A stretch of DNA of 64,000 nucleotides from Alienimonas californiensis (GTDB lineage: Bacteria; Planctomycetota; Planctomycetia; Planctomycetales; Planctomycetaceae), in contig NZ_CP036265.1 of assembly GCF_007743815.1 (NCBI RefSeq), forward strand, positions 2,808,823 through 2,872,822, written 5' to 3'. How positions within the stretch are numbered: position 1 is the first letter of the stretch; every line of letters begins with the position of its first letter. Positions 1-10,600 of the stretch are shown here, one piece after another. The notes beneath the pieces were generated by a model. The model did not search any database and was not told where the DNA came from. It saw only the letters and a list, made by a program, of their open reading frames with translations. The position numbers and the translations under genes are program-made.

Positions 1-77
1 TCCGCGGTAGAATAGCGTCCGGCCCGCCCGGTCCCGCGCTCCCTCTCCACGACCCGCCTCGGGCGGATCCCTTCCCC

Positions 78-1736
78 ATGGCGGAACTGCATCACGAGTG
101 CGGCGTCGCCGCCGTCTATCACCTTCCCCCGGAGTCGGAACCGGGCGACGGTCCCGCGGACTGGCATCGCTCCGGAGACCCGGGCCCCAGCCCGCTGGCG
201 CCCCGCGTCAATAAGGTCCCCCGGCCGGATCAGACCAGCCGGCTGATCCCCCGCGTGCTGTTGGATATCCAGAACCGCGGGCAACTCGCCGCGGGGATGA
301 CTTCCTTCGACCCGAAGCGGCCGGAGGTACTCTCCACGCTGCGGGGCGTCGGCAGCGTCACCGAGGTCTTTCGGCTGAACCGGGAGCCGAAGTACCAGGC
401 CTTGATGAACCAGCACGGCGGCGCCGCGGCGATCGGCCACGTGCGGTACGCCACCTGCGGCCCGGAGGACCCGAACTACGCCCAGCCGTTCGAGCGCCGC
501 CACCTCGAACTGCGCAAGTGGTTCGCGTTCGGCTTCAACGGGCAGTTGGCGAACTACACGGAGCTCCGCGACGAAATTCTCGCCGCCGGCGATCGGCACC
601 TCTCCCGGGAGACCGATACCGAGATCCTGCTCCACCTCTTCTCCAAAGAACTCTCCGCGGACCCCCACTGCTCCCCCGCGGAGCTGATGTCCCGCGTCGG
701 GCGGCACCTGGACGGGGCGTACAACGTCGTGTTCCTGAACGCCCGCGGCGAGATGTTCGCCGCCCGCGATCCGCTGGGCATCCGGCCGCTCTGCTGGGCC
801 CGGGAAGGCCGCATGTTCGCAGTCGCCAGCGAGTCGGTCGCCCTGGCGAACCTCGGGTTCCGGCACGAAAGCATCCGCGACGTCGAACCCGGCACGGTGG
901 TCAGCGTGCGCAACGGGCGGGTCGAAGTCGAACAGTTCGCCGCCCCCCCCGCCGAGGAGGACCGCCAGACGGCCCACTGCTTCTTCGAGTGGATCTACTT
1001 CGCGAACGTCGCCAGCAAGATGGACGACCGCGACGTCTACTCCGTCCGCAAGCACCTGGGCGAGGCGCTGGCCCGGCAGGAAGAGTTGCTGATGGACGAG
1101 GACACGATCGTCGTCCCGGTCCCCGACACCGCCAAGGCCGCCGCGGACGCGATGGCCTACGGCCTCGGCGTGCCCTGTTTGGAAGGGCTGCTGCGGAACC
1201 GTTACGTCGGCCGGACCTTCATCGAGGGCGGCAACCGGGCGGACAAGGCCCGCCTGAAATACACCCCGCTGCCGGAAGTGCTCGCGGGGAAAAAGGTGTT
1301 GCTCGTCGAGGACACGATCGTCCGCAGCACCACGATGCGGGCGCTGATCGACCAGCTCCGCGAGCGCGGCCGGGCCGCCGAGGTCCATGTGCGGGTCGCC
1401 TGTCCGCCGATCGTCGCCCCCTGCTTTTACGGGATCGACATGAGCACCGTGCAGGAGCTGTTCGCCCCGCGGTACCTCGAGCGCCCCGGCGAACCGCCGC
1501 GGGAGTTGGACGCGGAGGTCGAACGGGCGATGGCGGACGAACTGGGGGCCGATTCGCTGCGGTATCTGCCGGTCGCCAGCATCGCCGAGGCGGTGCAGAT
1601 GGCCCGGACGAGCCTCTGCCAGGCCTGCATCGACCGCCGCTACCCGACCCCGCAGGGCCGCAAGCTGTACCAGTTGGCGCTCGCCCCCAACTCCGGCGAC
1701 GGCCGCACCTACGCCCAGGCCACGCAGGTCTCGTAG
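78..1736 (+). CDS. purF: Amidophosphoribosyltransferase (PurF-type), first step of de novo purine synthesis
   Basis: The enzyme transfers ammonia from glutamine to PRPP to give phosphoribosylamine in the cytoplasm. The N-terminal half is a class II (Ntn) glutamine amidotransferase: the candidate nucleophile is Cys8 in [10 protein letters not shown], and NGQLANY matches the usual NGNL region. The C-terminal half is a phosphoribosyltransferase with the PRPP loop [10 protein letters not shown] at about residues 410-419. The tail [13 protein letters not shown] resembles the family C-terminus. At 552 residues it is somewhat longer than typical PurF, mainly because of a Pro/Gly-rich insertion at about residues 17-50, right after the nucleophile strand. 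The ATG at 78 puts the Cys at the expected short distance from the start. No other purine genes are adjacent. Confidence 0.9.
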   Translation: MAELHHECGVAAVYHLPPESEPGDGPADWHRSGDPGPSPLAPRVNKVPRPDQTSRLIPRVLLDIQNRGQLAAGMTSFDPKRPEVLSTLRGVGSVTEVFRLNREPKYQALMNQHGGAAAIGHVRYATCGPEDPNYAQPFERRHLELRKWFAFGFNGQLANYTELRDEILAAGDRHLSRETDTEILLHLFSKELSADPHCSPAELMSRVGRHLDGAYNVVFLNARGEMFAARDPLGIRPLCWAREGRMFAVASESVALANLGFRHESIRDVEPGTVVSVRNGRVEVEQFAAPPAEEDRQTAHCFFEWIYFANVASKMDDRDVYSVRKHLGEALARQEELLMDEDTIVVPVPDTAKAAADAMAYGLGVPCLEGLLRNRYVGRTFIEGGNRADKARLKYTPLPEVLAGKKVLLVEDTIVRSTTMRALIDQLRERGRAAEVHVRVACPPIVAPCFYGIDMSTVQELFAPRYLERPGEPPRELDAEVERAMADELGADSLRYLPVASIAEAVQMARTSLCQACIDRRYPTPQGRKLYQLALAPNSGDGRTYAQATQVS

Positions 1737-1792
1737 GGGCTCCGGCCATCGCATCTCCCGAGAGTTCGGCTGAGAGATGCGGGTCCTTCGAA

Positions 1793-1846
1793 CGCTTGCG
1801 GTTTCGCGGCGCCGGAGAACCCTCGACCCCCGCGAAGCCGCAAGCG
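1793..1846. repeat. Palindromic repeat, family A copy 1
   Basis: The arms at 1793-1808 and 1831-1846 are 16 bases long and complementary at 15 positions (the exception can form G-T), around a 22-base loop. The arm reads CGCTTGCGGTTTCGCG. The same arm recurs at 29203-29255. It sits between purF and the thioesterase gene. No T-run follows, so it is more likely a REP-like element than a simple terminator. Confidence 0.8.
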
Positions 1847-1913
1847 ACTCATCAACCCCGAGCGAGCGCAACGGTTTGCCCGGCGATCAGCGACCCGTCC
1901 CCGCATCCCGTCT

Positions 1914-2312
1914 ATGAACCGCTCCCACACCACCGAGATCCGCGTTCGCTACGCCGAGACGGATGCGATGGGCGTGCTTCATCACGCCGGCTACCTGATC
2001 TACTTCGAAATCGGCCGCACCGAAGCCCTCCGCGAGGACGGCGGCAGCTACGCGGACGTGGAGAAGGCCGGGCGGTTTCTGGTCGTGGTCGAAGCGAACG
2101 TGAAGTACCGCAGCCCGGCCCGCTACGACGATCTGCTGACGCTCGTCACCACCGTCTCCCGCGTCACCCCGGCGAAGCTGGAACACGAATACGAACTGCG
2201 ACGGGGCGAAAAGCTCATCGCTACCGGGCATACGGTGCTGGCCTGCGTGGACGCCGAGGGGAAGGTGCACCGCGTCAGCGACGCGCTGCCCGCCCTGGCC
2301 GAGTTGATGTAG
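1914..2312 (+). CDS. Acyl-CoA thioesterase of the YbgC/4-hydroxybenzoyl-CoA thioesterase family
   Basis: This is a 132-residue hot-dog fold protein expected to hydrolyse acyl-CoA thioesters in the cytoplasm. The N-terminal segment RYAETDAMGVLHHAGY followed by YFEIGRTEAL matches the YbgC signature, in which the Asp (D of TDAMG) is the catalytic residue and the Tyr-Phe-Glu-x-x-Arg helix follows. The length is normal for the family. In many bacteria ybgC lies next to tol-pal genes, but here it is not beside them: the ExbB/ExbD genes are 36 kb away. Its last 38 bases overlap the 3' end of the convergent HEAT-like gene. Confidence 0.85.
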   Translation: MNRSHTTEIRVRYAETDAMGVLHHAGYLIYFEIGRTEALREDGGSYADVEKAGRFLVVVEANVKYRSPARYDDLLTLVTTVSRVTPAKLEHEYELRRGEKLIATGHTVLACVDAEGKVHRVSDALPALAELM

Positions 2313-3501
2313 CGGCCCCGGCCCGGTTCGCCCCGGAGCGGGCGAGGCGGGATGCGGCGAACCGCGGGGCGCCGGGGCGGGCGCCGGTTTCGCCGGCGGC
2401 GTCGCGGAGGGCGGCGGCGGCGGCGGCCCGCACGGCGCCGCTTTCATGGGACGACAGCGCCAGCAACCGCCGCGGCCAGCCCGGCACGCGATGAATGACC
2501 AGCAGTTCCGTCGCCCAGGCTACCACGTCCACGTCCGACGAGGCTAGGGCCGCGTTCAGCGTGTCCCAGCGGGCGTCCGCCGGGAGTTCGCGGAGCACCG
2601 GCTCCGCCGCCCGCCGGGCCGCCGCGGCGCCGTGGGCGATCAACCACAGCCGCACCGCCCGCCGGCTCCGGCCCCCTTCGCAGACGCGGTCGGCCAACTC
2701 CTCGATCGCCGTTTGCAGGCAGGGGGGAACCGCGTTCAGCACGCCCTCCGGCTCGCCGAGCCAAGCCAGCGGGGGGAGCCCCGGCAGGGCGCCGGCACCG
2801 GCCCGGGCGACGGTTTTCAGCAGGGGGATGAGGAAGCCGGGGTCCGTTCGCCCCGCCGCCCGCAGCGCGGCCCGCGGCGGGCGCCGCAGGCTCACCAGGC
2901 CGAGCAGCGTGCGAATCACGCCCGGATGGGCGTTCGTCTCCAGCGCCGCGGTCAGCTTCGGTCCGGCGGCCGGATCGGCGGAGACGGCGGCGAGTTCCTC
3001 GTCCCCCGCGGACGCCGCGATCGCCAGCCAGCCCGCCGCCGCGTCCGACCGCGGCCCGTCGGTCACGAGGTGCGCTGCCAGCGCGGCGACGAAGGCCCGC
3101 CGGCCCGCTTCGTCGCCGGCGCCGGCCCGCACCGCGGCGTCCGCCGCCTCCGCCAGGGCGACCGCCGCCGTCTCCGCGGCGTCGCGGACCTCCGGGCGTT
3201 CGTCGGACAGGGCGTTCAGCACCGCCGGCCCCTCGGCCAGCAGACCGGCGTCCGCGACGAGCCGCAGCCCGTCCACCCGCACCGCGGCGTCGGGGTGACG
3301 CCAGACGAGCCGCAACAGCGTCCGCCAACCGCGGGCCGCCGTCAGCAGTTCCGCGTGGGCGGCGTCGGACAGGGCGTCGCGGCCGCGAATCAGCTCCAGC
3401 CGTTCGCGATTCGTGCCGTCCTCCAGCGCCCGGGCGACGTCCGGCGGGACCTCGGGGGCGTCCTCCGGCGCAACGTCGACGGCCGGGGGCGGGGCGGGCA
3501 T
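2275..3501 (-). CDS. HEAT-repeat-like alpha-helical protein, function unknown
   Basis: This is a 408-residue Ala/Leu/Arg/Asp-rich protein made of short helical units such as HPDAAVRVDGLRLVADAG and ERPEVRDAAETAAVALAEAA. These fit HEAT or HEAT-like repeats that act as protein-binding scaffolds. There is no signal peptide or membrane segment. The N-terminus is a Pro/Asp/Glu-rich linker and the C-terminus an Ala/Arg/Gly-rich tail. The start is the ATG at 3501; the next gene upstream on this strand (phosphodiesterase-like) ends at 3583, so the two may be cotranscribed. The 3' end overlaps the thioesterase gene. Its partner cannot be told from the sequence. Confidence 0.65.
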   Translation of the reverse strand: MPAPPPAVDVAPEDAPEVPPDVARALEDGTNRERLELIRGRDALSDAAHAELLTAARGWRTLLRLVWRHPDAAVRVDGLRLVADAGLLAEGPAVLNALSDERPEVRDAAETAAVALAEAADAAVRAGAGDEAGRRAFVAALAAHLVTDGPRSDAAAGWLAIAASAGDEELAAVSADPAAGPKLTAALETNAHPGVIRTLLGLVSLRRPPRAALRAAGRTDPGFLIPLLKTVARAGAGALPGLPPLAWLGEPEGVLNAVPPCLQTAIEELADRVCEGGRSRRAVRLWLIAHGAAAARRAAEPVLRELPADARWDTLNAALASSDVDVVAWATELLVIHRVPGWPRRLLALSSHESGAVRAAAAAALRDAAGETGARPGAPRFAASRLARSGANRAGAATSTRPGRAARR

Positions 3502-3582
3502 ATCCGCCAGATCGGCGCCCGCCGCCCCGCCGGATCATCCGACGACCCGCGACCCGCAGGGTCGCACCCCGGTCCCGCCGCC

Positions 3583-4998
3583 TCAGTCCACCTGCGTCAG
3601 GCTGCGGAGCACGAGGTCGGGGATCTCCGCGTGCGTCGCCGGCCCGCCGGCGGGGCGGAGTTCCGGGTCAGAGATCAGCAGGACGGTGTCCGTGCCTTCC
3701 CCGCCGCCGGTCGCCCGGGTCAGGCCATGCGAACCCTTCACCAGCGTGGCGTCCAGCGGGGTCTCGCGGGTGCCAGGCTTGAGGAACATCTCCACCGGGT
3801 CGTAACCCGGCTTGCGGTGGATGTCGACGGTGCGGGCGAACGGCGGGGCCTTGGCGTCATCGGTCCACCAGTAATAGGCGAACCAGCGATCCGGCTCCGA
3901 CGTCAGCACCAGATCCCCGGCCCGTGGGTGATCCATGCCGATCTCGGCCCGATGCTCACCGATGTAGACCTGACTGATCCCCGCCGTGGTCCCCAGTGCC
4001 TCACGGGCGTAGTTCACGTCCGCTTCGTTCGACGGGTCACGGAGGTAGACGTGCGCGAATTGGTGATCGCAAACCGCGAACGCCTGAGTCGCGGATGGAT
4101 CGAAGTGCTCCTGCCCGTCCTTCTCGATCGGAGTGAACAGCCCCGCCTCCCGCAGGACCCGGTTCGGATAAACCGGGCCGCTGACCGGGGTGATCGCGTA
4201 CTCCCCGGCGACGATCCAGGTGCACGGGTCCCCGGCGAAGGCCTCTTCGAGGCCGTTGGCCAGTGAGCCGATCACCGCGTCCAACTCGCCGACGGCACGC
4301 TCGTGCTCGGCGCTGTCCGGGCCGAACTTCTGGGCGGCGTAATCGAGGTGCGGCAGGTAGACAAACGCGAACCGCGTGGGGTGCGACTTCTGGGCCAGCA
4401 CGGCGGAGTCCGCGATCCACTGCGAACTCTTCACGGCCGACAGCGGCCCCCAGAAGTTCATCAGCGGGAAGTGGCCCAGTTCCTCCTTCAACTCGCCGTA
4501 CAGCTCCGTCGGCTTGGTGTAGCACCAGAGCGATTCGGAGCCGTCCGGGTTGTGAATGGGGGCCGGGGTGCAGATCGTCTCCGCGTTCGCCCCCTTGGCC
4601 GGCATGGGGAACCAGACGGCGCTGGTGAGGGCCGGGTCGGCGTCGCGCAGCCAGTCCCACACCCGCGGCGCCTGCACAGCGGCGTCCCAGGCGGTCCACA
4701 GTTCGACGGTGCCCGGGCGGGAGCGCTCCGGCACTTCGGAGCCCTCGCGCCAGTAGAACCCGTTGGCGATCACACCGTGCTCGGACGGGCCGACGCCGGT
4801 CGTCAGGGCGGCGTGCACCGGGCAGGTGACCGCCGGGAACTCCGGCTCCAGCGGCACCGTGACGCCCGATTCCATCAGCGCCAGCAGACGCGGCATCCCC
4901 GCCAGGTCCCGCTCCCGCAGGCCCGGAATCGACAGGACGACGCACCGTTTGCCGATCGACCGGCCGGCGGCGTTCCCCGGGTTGGTTCCGTCACTCAC
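3583..4998 (-). CDS. Alkaline-phosphatase-superfamily protein (nucleotide pyrophosphatase/phosphodiesterase-like)
   Basis: The 471-residue protein has the fold markers of type I phosphodiesterase/nucleotide pyrophosphatase: PAVTCPVHAALTTG with the presumed Thr nucleophile, the LPHLDYAAQ region, and a late KGSHG motif. Several positions that normally bind metal differ from the classic family: SIPGLRERD stands where an Asp-Gly motif is usual, the D-x-x-x-H pair reads D-x-x-x-Q, and the SDHG motif reads GEYAI. The reaction may therefore differ from that of NPP enzymes. The start is GTG at 4998 and overlaps the end of the upstream DUF1080 gene by 8 bases (GTGAGTGA). There is no signal peptide. 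The substrate is unknown. Confidence 0.75.
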   Translation of the reverse strand: MSDGTNPGNAAGRSIGKRCVVLSIPGLRERDLAGMPRLLALMESGVTVPLEPEFPAVTCPVHAALTTGVGPSEHGVIANGFYWREGSEVPERSRPGTVELWTAWDAAVQAPRVWDWLRDADPALTSAVWFPMPAKGANAETICTPAPIHNPDGSESLWCYTKPTELYGELKEELGHFPLMNFWGPLSAVKSSQWIADSAVLAQKSHPTRFAFVYLPHLDYAAQKFGPDSAEHERAVGELDAVIGSLANGLEEAFAGDPCTWIVAGEYAITPVSGPVYPNRVLREAGLFTPIEKDGQEHFDPSATQAFAVCDHQFAHVYLRDPSNEADVNYAREALGTTAGISQVYIGEHRAEIGMDHPRAGDLVLTSEPDRWFAYYWWTDDAKAPPFARTVDIHRKPGYDPVEMFLKPGTRETPLDATLVKGSHGLTRATGGGEGTDTVLLISDPELRPAGGPATHAEIPDLVLRSLTQVD

Positions 4999-5593
4999 CG
5001 GAGAGATCCTTGTACTTCAGATTGCGAAAGTAGACGACGCTGTTCGGGTCGTGGGCCTGCAGGGCGATCACGCCCTTGCCCAGCTTGCGGGAGATCGAGA
5101 CGCCGGGCGGCTCGACGAACTCGTACAGCAGTTCGTCGTTGATCGAGACCCGCACCTTGTCGCCGCGGACTTCGATCCGCTGCGTGTACCACTCGCCGTC
5201 CTTCACGCCGGCGTCGAACCGCTTGACGGTGTTGTACAGCGAGCCGGACTTCACCGGGTCGCCGTGGGAGACGTTCACCTGCACCTCGTAGCCCTGCTCC
5301 GGCCAGCCTTCGTCCTGGTACTTCGTGCAGATGAAAATGCCGGAGTTGCTGCCGGGGGTGGTCTTCACCTCGGTCTCAAAGACGAAGTTCCGCAGTTCCT
5401 TGTTGTGGAACAGGTGAGAGCGGTTCCCGCTGACCTTGATCGCCCCGTCCTCGACGGCCCAGGCGCCGTCCTCGTTGATCTTCCAGCCGTCGAGGGACTT
5501 GCCGTCGAACATGGAGACCCAGCCGTCGTCGGAGGTCTCCGTTTGAACCGGGGCGGCCGCGCAAAGGGCCAGGCAGAGGGCGAGCGACGTCAT
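4991..5593 (-). CDS. Secreted DUF1080 (3-keto-disaccharide hydrolase-like) protein
   Basis: The 200-residue protein starts at the ATG at 5593, which gives a signal peptide (MTSLALCLALCAAAP). A longer frame upstream lacks one and is rejected. The body carries the DUF1080 landmarks FDGKSLDGWK near the N-terminus, SNSGIFI in the middle and a C-terminal VYFRNLKYKDL strand. DUF1080 domains adopt a concanavalin-like sandwich and are abundant in planctomycetes; some act as 3-keto-glucoside hydrolases. The gene is translationally coupled to the downstream phosphodiesterase-like gene by an 8-base overlap, which suggests a shared role, possibly in handling carbohydrate or phosphoester substrates (inference). 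Confidence 0.85.
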   Translation of the reverse strand: MTSLALCLALCAAAPVQTETSDDGWVSMFDGKSLDGWKINEDGAWAVEDGAIKVSGNRSHLFHNKELRNFVFETEVKTTPGSNSGIFICTKYQDEGWPEQGYEVQVNVSHGDPVKSGSLYNTVKRFDAGVKDGEWYTQRIEVRGDKVRVSINDELLYEFVEPPGVSISRKLGKGVIALQAHDPNSVVYFRNLKYKDLSGE

Positions 5594-5685
5594 TGGGGGC
5601 AGGGCCTGAGGAAGGAAGCGAACGCCGGCAGTGTGACGGGGGAGGGGGGCGAATCGCAAACCGCCGGCGGGCGGTCCGTCGAACG

Positions 5686-6558
5686 TCAGTCGAACGTGAG
5701 CACTTCGGCGGGGAAGACCGGGCCCTCCAGGCAACTGCGGCGGTAGTCCCAGCCGTCCGTCGAGTCCGCGTCCCGCACCTTCACCACGCAACTGAAGCAG
5801 GCCCCGAACCCGCAGGCCATGGGGCTCTCCAAACTGGCCCAGCAGGGCACGCCGGCCGCGGCGCACAGTTTGGCGACGGCCTTCATCATCGGCTCCGGCC
5901 CGCAGGTGTAGACCCGGGAGGGGCGCGGTTCCGCCGTCAGCCGGCGTTCCAACAACTCAGTAACGAACCCGTGATGTCCGGCGCTGCCGTCGTCCGTGGC
6001 GACCGAGACCGGGATGCCCCGCGACTCGAACTGTTCCGTCTCCGCGACGTACTCCTTGGAACGCGCGCCGTACAACAATTCGGGCGGATGAGCCGGGGCG
6101 GCGAAGCGACCGCGTTCGCCGTAGGCGACGGCGCCGAGGATCTCCCGCCCCGCGGCAAGGAACGGCGTCTGTCCGATGCCGCCGGCGACCATCAGCACGG
6201 GACCGGCGTCCGGCGCCGGCGGGCGGGGGAAACCGTTCCCCAGCGGCCCCCAGACTTCCACTTCGTCGCCGGCCCGCAACCCCGTCATGAGCCGGGTCAT
6301 CTTGCCGACGACCAGGTAGCCGATCGAAAACGACGTGCGGTCCGATCCCACGTCGTACAGGGCGAACGGCCGGCCCAGCAGCGGGTCGTCGCGGCCCGGC
6401 AGCCTGAGCATCAGGAACTGCCCCGGCTCGATCCGGTCGGCGACGTCCGGCTGTTCCAGGACCAGGGCGTAGGTGTCCCGGGCGATCCGCTCCTGCAGGC
6501 CGACGGTCGCGGCGGTTTGCACCGCGTCCGCGTGGGGCATCACGGCGGGGCCGCTCAT
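5686..6558 (-). CDS. pyrK: Dihydroorotate dehydrogenase electron transfer subunit (PyrK-type)
   Basis: This FAD/[2Fe-2S] subunit passes electrons from dihydroorotate dehydrogenase B to NAD in pyrimidine synthesis. The 290-residue protein has the flavin-binding segment [12 protein letters not shown], a NAD-binding [10 protein letters not shown] region, and a C-terminal iron-sulfur motif with cysteines at about 249, 254, 257 and 276 (CGFGACFSC then RRSC). The chosen start is the ATG at 6558, which overlaps the stop of the pseudouridine synthase gene by four bases (ATGA). No pyrD lies next to it. A relative that serves another dehydrogenase is possible but less likely. Confidence 0.88.
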   Translation of the reverse strand: MSGPAVMPHADAVQTAATVGLQERIARDTYALVLEQPDVADRIEPGQFLMLRLPGRDDPLLGRPFALYDVGSDRTSFSIGYLVVGKMTRLMTGLRAGDEVEVWGPLGNGFPRPPAPDAGPVLMVAGGIGQTPFLAAGREILGAVAYGERGRFAAPAHPPELLYGARSKEYVAETEQFESRGIPVSVATDDGSAGHHGFVTELLERRLTAEPRPSRVYTCGPEPMMKAVAKLCAAAGVPCWASLESPMACGFGACFSCVVKVRDADSTDGWDYRRSCLEGPVFPAEVLTFD

Positions 6559-7637
6559 CGACGACCCCGGCCGCTGGGACGGGCGCCGCCGCGGAGGCCC
6601 CCGCCGTGGCCCTTCTTGTCCGGCGGACCGTAGCCGCCCGGCCCCTTGCCGGCGCCGCCCTTCCCGCCGAAACCGCCCTTCCCGCCGAAGCCCTTGGGCG
6701 GCTGGTTGCCCGGCCGCTTCGCCTTGGCGGATCGGCCGATCGCGTGGGGCGCCCGGTCGGCGTCCTCCGGCTTCAGGAGCTGGAGGGCCCGCACCTCTTC
6801 CCGGGTCAGCGGGCGAAACTTGCCGGGGGCCAGATCGCCCAGCTTCAGCGGGCCGAACTGGATCCGCTCGAGCTGCATCACCTTGTGTCCCACCCGCGCG
6901 AACAGCCGGCGGATCTCGCGGTTCCGGCCCTGGGCGAGCTCGACCTCGACCGTGGCGCTGCTGCCGTGCGTTTTGATCCGCTTGGCCGTGGTCAGGCGGA
7001 ACAGCCCCTCCTCGAAGTGCAAACCCTTCCGCAGGTTCCGCAGCGTCTCCGGCGTCGGCACGCCGGCCACCTGCAAACGGTACTTGCGGATGACCCGGTT
7101 CCGCGGGTGGGCGAGCTTCTGGGTCAGTTCGCCGTCGTTGGTGACGATCAGCAGGCCGCGGCTGTGTTCGTCCAGGCGGCCGACGGTGAACAGCCGCGTG
7201 TCGCCCGCCTCCACCAGATCGACCGCCCGCGGCCGGCCGTGCGGGTCGCGGTTGGTGCACAGCACGCCGGCCGGCTTGTTCAGCAGGTAGTACTTGCGGG
7301 GGGCGACTTTCACCCGCTCCCCGTCCACGTGGACCTCCTGCTCGCCCGGCACGACCTTCGTGCCCAGTTCGGTAACGACCTTGTCCTCGATCGTCACCCG
7401 GCCGGCGGTGATCAGTTCCTCGCACTCGCGCCGGGCGCCGAAGCCCGCGGCGGCGAGGAAGCGTTGCAGCCGAATGCCTTCTTCCTCAACCTTCGGCGGC
7501 CCCGGCGTGGGCGGGGCCGGCACGACCGGCGGCGGAACCGGCCTGGCGGCGGAGGTCGCTTTGGCGGGGACGGAACCGGAAGACCCGCCGCCCGGGGAGC
7601 CGGCGCGGGGGTCGGCGGGGCGGGACGGGACGGTCAC
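6555..7637 (-). CDS. rRNA pseudouridine synthase, RluB/RsuA type
   Basis: The protein converts a uridine in rRNA to pseudouridine. Three parts are visible: a Pro/Ala-rich N-terminal extension of about 50 residues, an S4 RNA-binding domain starting at [16 protein letters not shown], and the RsuA-type catalytic domain with the Asp motif [20 protein letters not shown]. The C-terminal tail of about 70 residues is rich in Gly, Lys and Arg (repeats of GGKGG), a likely RNA-binding tail. The GTG start at 7637 overlaps the stop of the DUF4175-like gene (GTGA), and the end overlaps pyrK (ATGA). The product has 360 residues. Confidence 0.88.
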   Translation of the reverse strand: MTVPSRPADPRAGSPGGGSSGSVPAKATSAARPVPPPVVPAPPTPGPPKVEEEGIRLQRFLAAAGFGARRECEELITAGRVTIEDKVVTELGTKVVPGEQEVHVDGERVKVAPRKYYLLNKPAGVLCTNRDPHGRPRAVDLVEAGDTRLFTVGRLDEHSRGLLIVTNDGELTQKLAHPRNRVIRKYRLQVAGVPTPETLRNLRKGLHFEEGLFRLTTAKRIKTHGSSATVEVELAQGRNREIRRLFARVGHKVMQLERIQFGPLKLGDLAPGKFRPLTREEVRALQLLKPEDADRAPHAIGRSAKAKRPGNQPPKGFGGKGGFGGKGGAGKGPGGYGPPDKKGHGGGLRGGARPSGRGRR

Positions 7638-10600
7638 GGGAGAGAGTTCGACGGGGGGGAAACGGACGGGGACGCGGGAGGCGAAGATGACGAATCGGCC
7701 GTCTCGCCGAGGCGGGCGCGGTAGCGGGCGGTGAGGCCCGCGAAGCCCGGGGCGGCGGGGGCGTCCGCGGCGTCGGCCAGTCGCTCCCGCAATCGGGCCG
7801 GCAGGCGGCCCCAAGGAGCGTGCGGCCCGCTGGCGGGGGAGCCGGACGAACCACCGGTCCCGGACGAACCGCCCAGCCCCGCGGAGCCCCCCGCGGTTCC
7901 CGAGACGGCGGCCTCCTCCGTGCCCGCGTCCGGCAGTGTACCCGGCTCCGGCCCCGTCGGCGATGCGGCGGAGGGTTCGGGCGTCAGGGGGTCCGACGCC
8001 AAGGGTTCCGGCGCCGGGGACGCCGTCGCCCCGCCGCCCAGCGTCGCCAACAGGTCTAGCACGGCCTGCTGCCGCTCCGCGGCGGCGGCGGGGGCGCCGT
8101 CGGCCAAGCGGGCCGCCGCCTCCGTCGCTGGGTCGGCGATCGGCGCCTCGGCCGGCGCCGCCGCGGCGAGCGCCCGCTGCTCCGCGGCGAGGGCCGGCAG
8201 ATCCGGGGCCTCCGCCAGCGTGCGGTCCCGCAGGAACCGCTGCCACCGGGCCAGCGCGTCGGCGTCGAGTCCCTCGGCGGAACTGTCCGGCGGCGATCCC
8301 TCCCCGGATTCAGTCGGCGGAGCGTCGTCGGGACCCCCGGCCAGCGCCTCCAACCGGGCCGCGGCTCGCTCGGCGAGGGGGAACAGGTCGCCCGCCTCCC
8401 GCCGGTCTTCCACGCCCGCCGCGACCGCCCGGGCCTCGTCCGCGGAGGCCCCCGCCGCCGCGGCGGTCACGGCGTCGGCCGAACCGGCGAACGCGGCAAG
8501 TTCGTCGGCGATCGCCGATTCCTCGTCCCCCACCTCCCGCAGCGCCCGCAGGGCGCGACGGCCCGTGAGCCCTTCGTCGATCATGCTTCGCAGCGCTGTC
8601 GCCGCGGCTCGCTGCCGGGCGGCGAGGGTCGTCAGCGCTTCCCTCCGGTCCGCCGGGTCGGCGGGAGAACTGTCGGAACCGGGAGCCTCGGCCGTGTCGT
8701 TCCAGCGGGCCAGAGCCTCCCGCTGGCGGGCGACGGCGTCGGCGAGTCGTCCCGCCGCCAACTCCCGGGCCGCGGTCCGCAGGGCCTCCGCCGCCGGCCC
8801 GTCGCGGAGCGTGCCCAGCGCGGTGGCGATCGTGCGTTGTTCCTCGGCCAGCTCGGCGGCGGTCTCTCCGCCGTCGCGGGCCGCGGCCGCCGTGCGCTCC
8901 GTCAGGGTGAGCTGCTCCTCTCGCAACGCTTCGGCCGTCTCGGCCCCCGCGGCGTCGGCGAGCGCCTCCCCCAGCCGGCCGGCGCTCGCGGCGAGCTCGT
9001 CCGACAACTCCTTCGCCGCGGCCCCCGCCTCGCCCCCCCGCAGCGCCGTTCGCAGGCGGTCGGCGGCGAGGCGGATCGTCGGCAGGGCTTCCCGTTCCTC
9101 CCGCTCCGCCGCGGCCAGCCGCGGGCCGGCCGGGACGGCGTTGCGGTTCGCCTCCGCGACCGCGTCCCGCACCGGGGCGGCGAAGTCGGTTTCCAGGCGG
9201 TCCAGCGTCCGCCGCACCTCCGCCGGGTCGACGGGGGTTCCCTCCGCCAGCCGCGTCCGCAAGTCGGCGGCGGCGTCGGCGGCCCGCCGCAGGGCGGCGG
9301 CGGGCGGGGGGACGGCCGCCTCCAGTTCGTCCCGCTTCTCCTCCGGCGAGACCACCCGCACCGTCCGTGGCGGCGTCTCCGTGCGTTGCCCGCGGGCGTC
9401 GGTCGCGGCGGCGGCCACCGTGAACTCATCGCCCGGCGCCAACTCGACGGGGGGGGAGAGCTCGACGGTCGCCGTGACGGTGGACGCCGCGCCGGATTCG
9501 GCTGTCTGCAGCACTTCTCCCCTCGCGGACAGTTCCAGCCGCAGGGCGGGGCGGTCGTCGTCGGCCTGCGCCTCGATCGAGGTGGTTCCGCTCGGCGTGA
9601 CCGTGGCGCCCTCTGCGGGGCGGGCGAGGGCGACGCGGGGGGGGACGTCCTGCCGGACCCGCAGCGTGAACAGCGGTCGCGGCGCGGCGTCGTCGGTCGG
9701 GGCGGGGGCGAACGGCCGCTCGCGGGGGGCGAGGGCGACGCCCACCGGCCAATCGCCGGGCCGCAGGCGGCGGAGGAGCCAGCGGTCGCCGTCGCGGCGG
9801 ACCTCGGGCCCGCCGGCCGGCGTAACGACGCGCACGTCCGCCGGCGGAGCCGCGACGATCCCGACCGCCACCCGATCGGCCGGTTCGACCGAGACGGTCG
9901 TCGGCGTGCGGAACGTCTTCTGCGGACGCCCCGGCGGTTCGACGACGACCTGAAAGCCGGCGACCGCCGGGGCCGCGATCGGCCGCAGGGTGAGCAGGGC
10001 GGAGCGGAACCCGTCCGCGGAGGCCGCGACCGTGACCGGCGCCGCGGCGACCGCGACGCGGACGACGCCGGGCTCCAACGGCGTGAGCGTCGCCCCGGCG
10101 ACCCGCCAGCGGACGGCGCCGATCGAGCGGTCGCCGGGGGCGACGGCCTGGATCGTCGTCTCCGTGCCCGCGGCGAGGGGAATCTCCAGCCGGCCCCGCG
10201 GCACGAGCCGCCCGCCGACCTCCAGCCGCAGCGGTTCCAATCCCGCCGTGCCGGTGAGGCGGGCGGCGGCGGCGGTGGCGGTCGACGGGTCCGCCGCGAG
10301 CCACGCCCCGACCAGCGTTCCGCAGAGCAGCAGCGCCGCGAGCGCCCCCCGCAGCCGGCCGCGGCGGGGGGCGGGCGGGACGAACGCCGCGGCCCCCAGC
10401 AGGCGCTCCCCCAGCAGGCGCTCCCGCAGCGGGCCGGCCGCGGCGGTCGGGGAGGACAGCGCCGCCGCCAGTCGGTCGTTCCCCCCGGCGAGCCGGTCGG
10501 CCGCGGCGGCGAGGGAGGCCCGGTCCGGCCGTCGGAGCAGCGGGCCGCCCAGCCACCGCAGCGCCGCCGCGACCGTCAGCCCGGCGAGGGCCCAGCGGGC

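Noticed and set aside
518-2494. A 658-codon plus-strand frame overlapping purF and the thioesterase gene
   Set aside because: It is Arg/Pro/Gly-rich without motifs and overlaps two genes with clear families.
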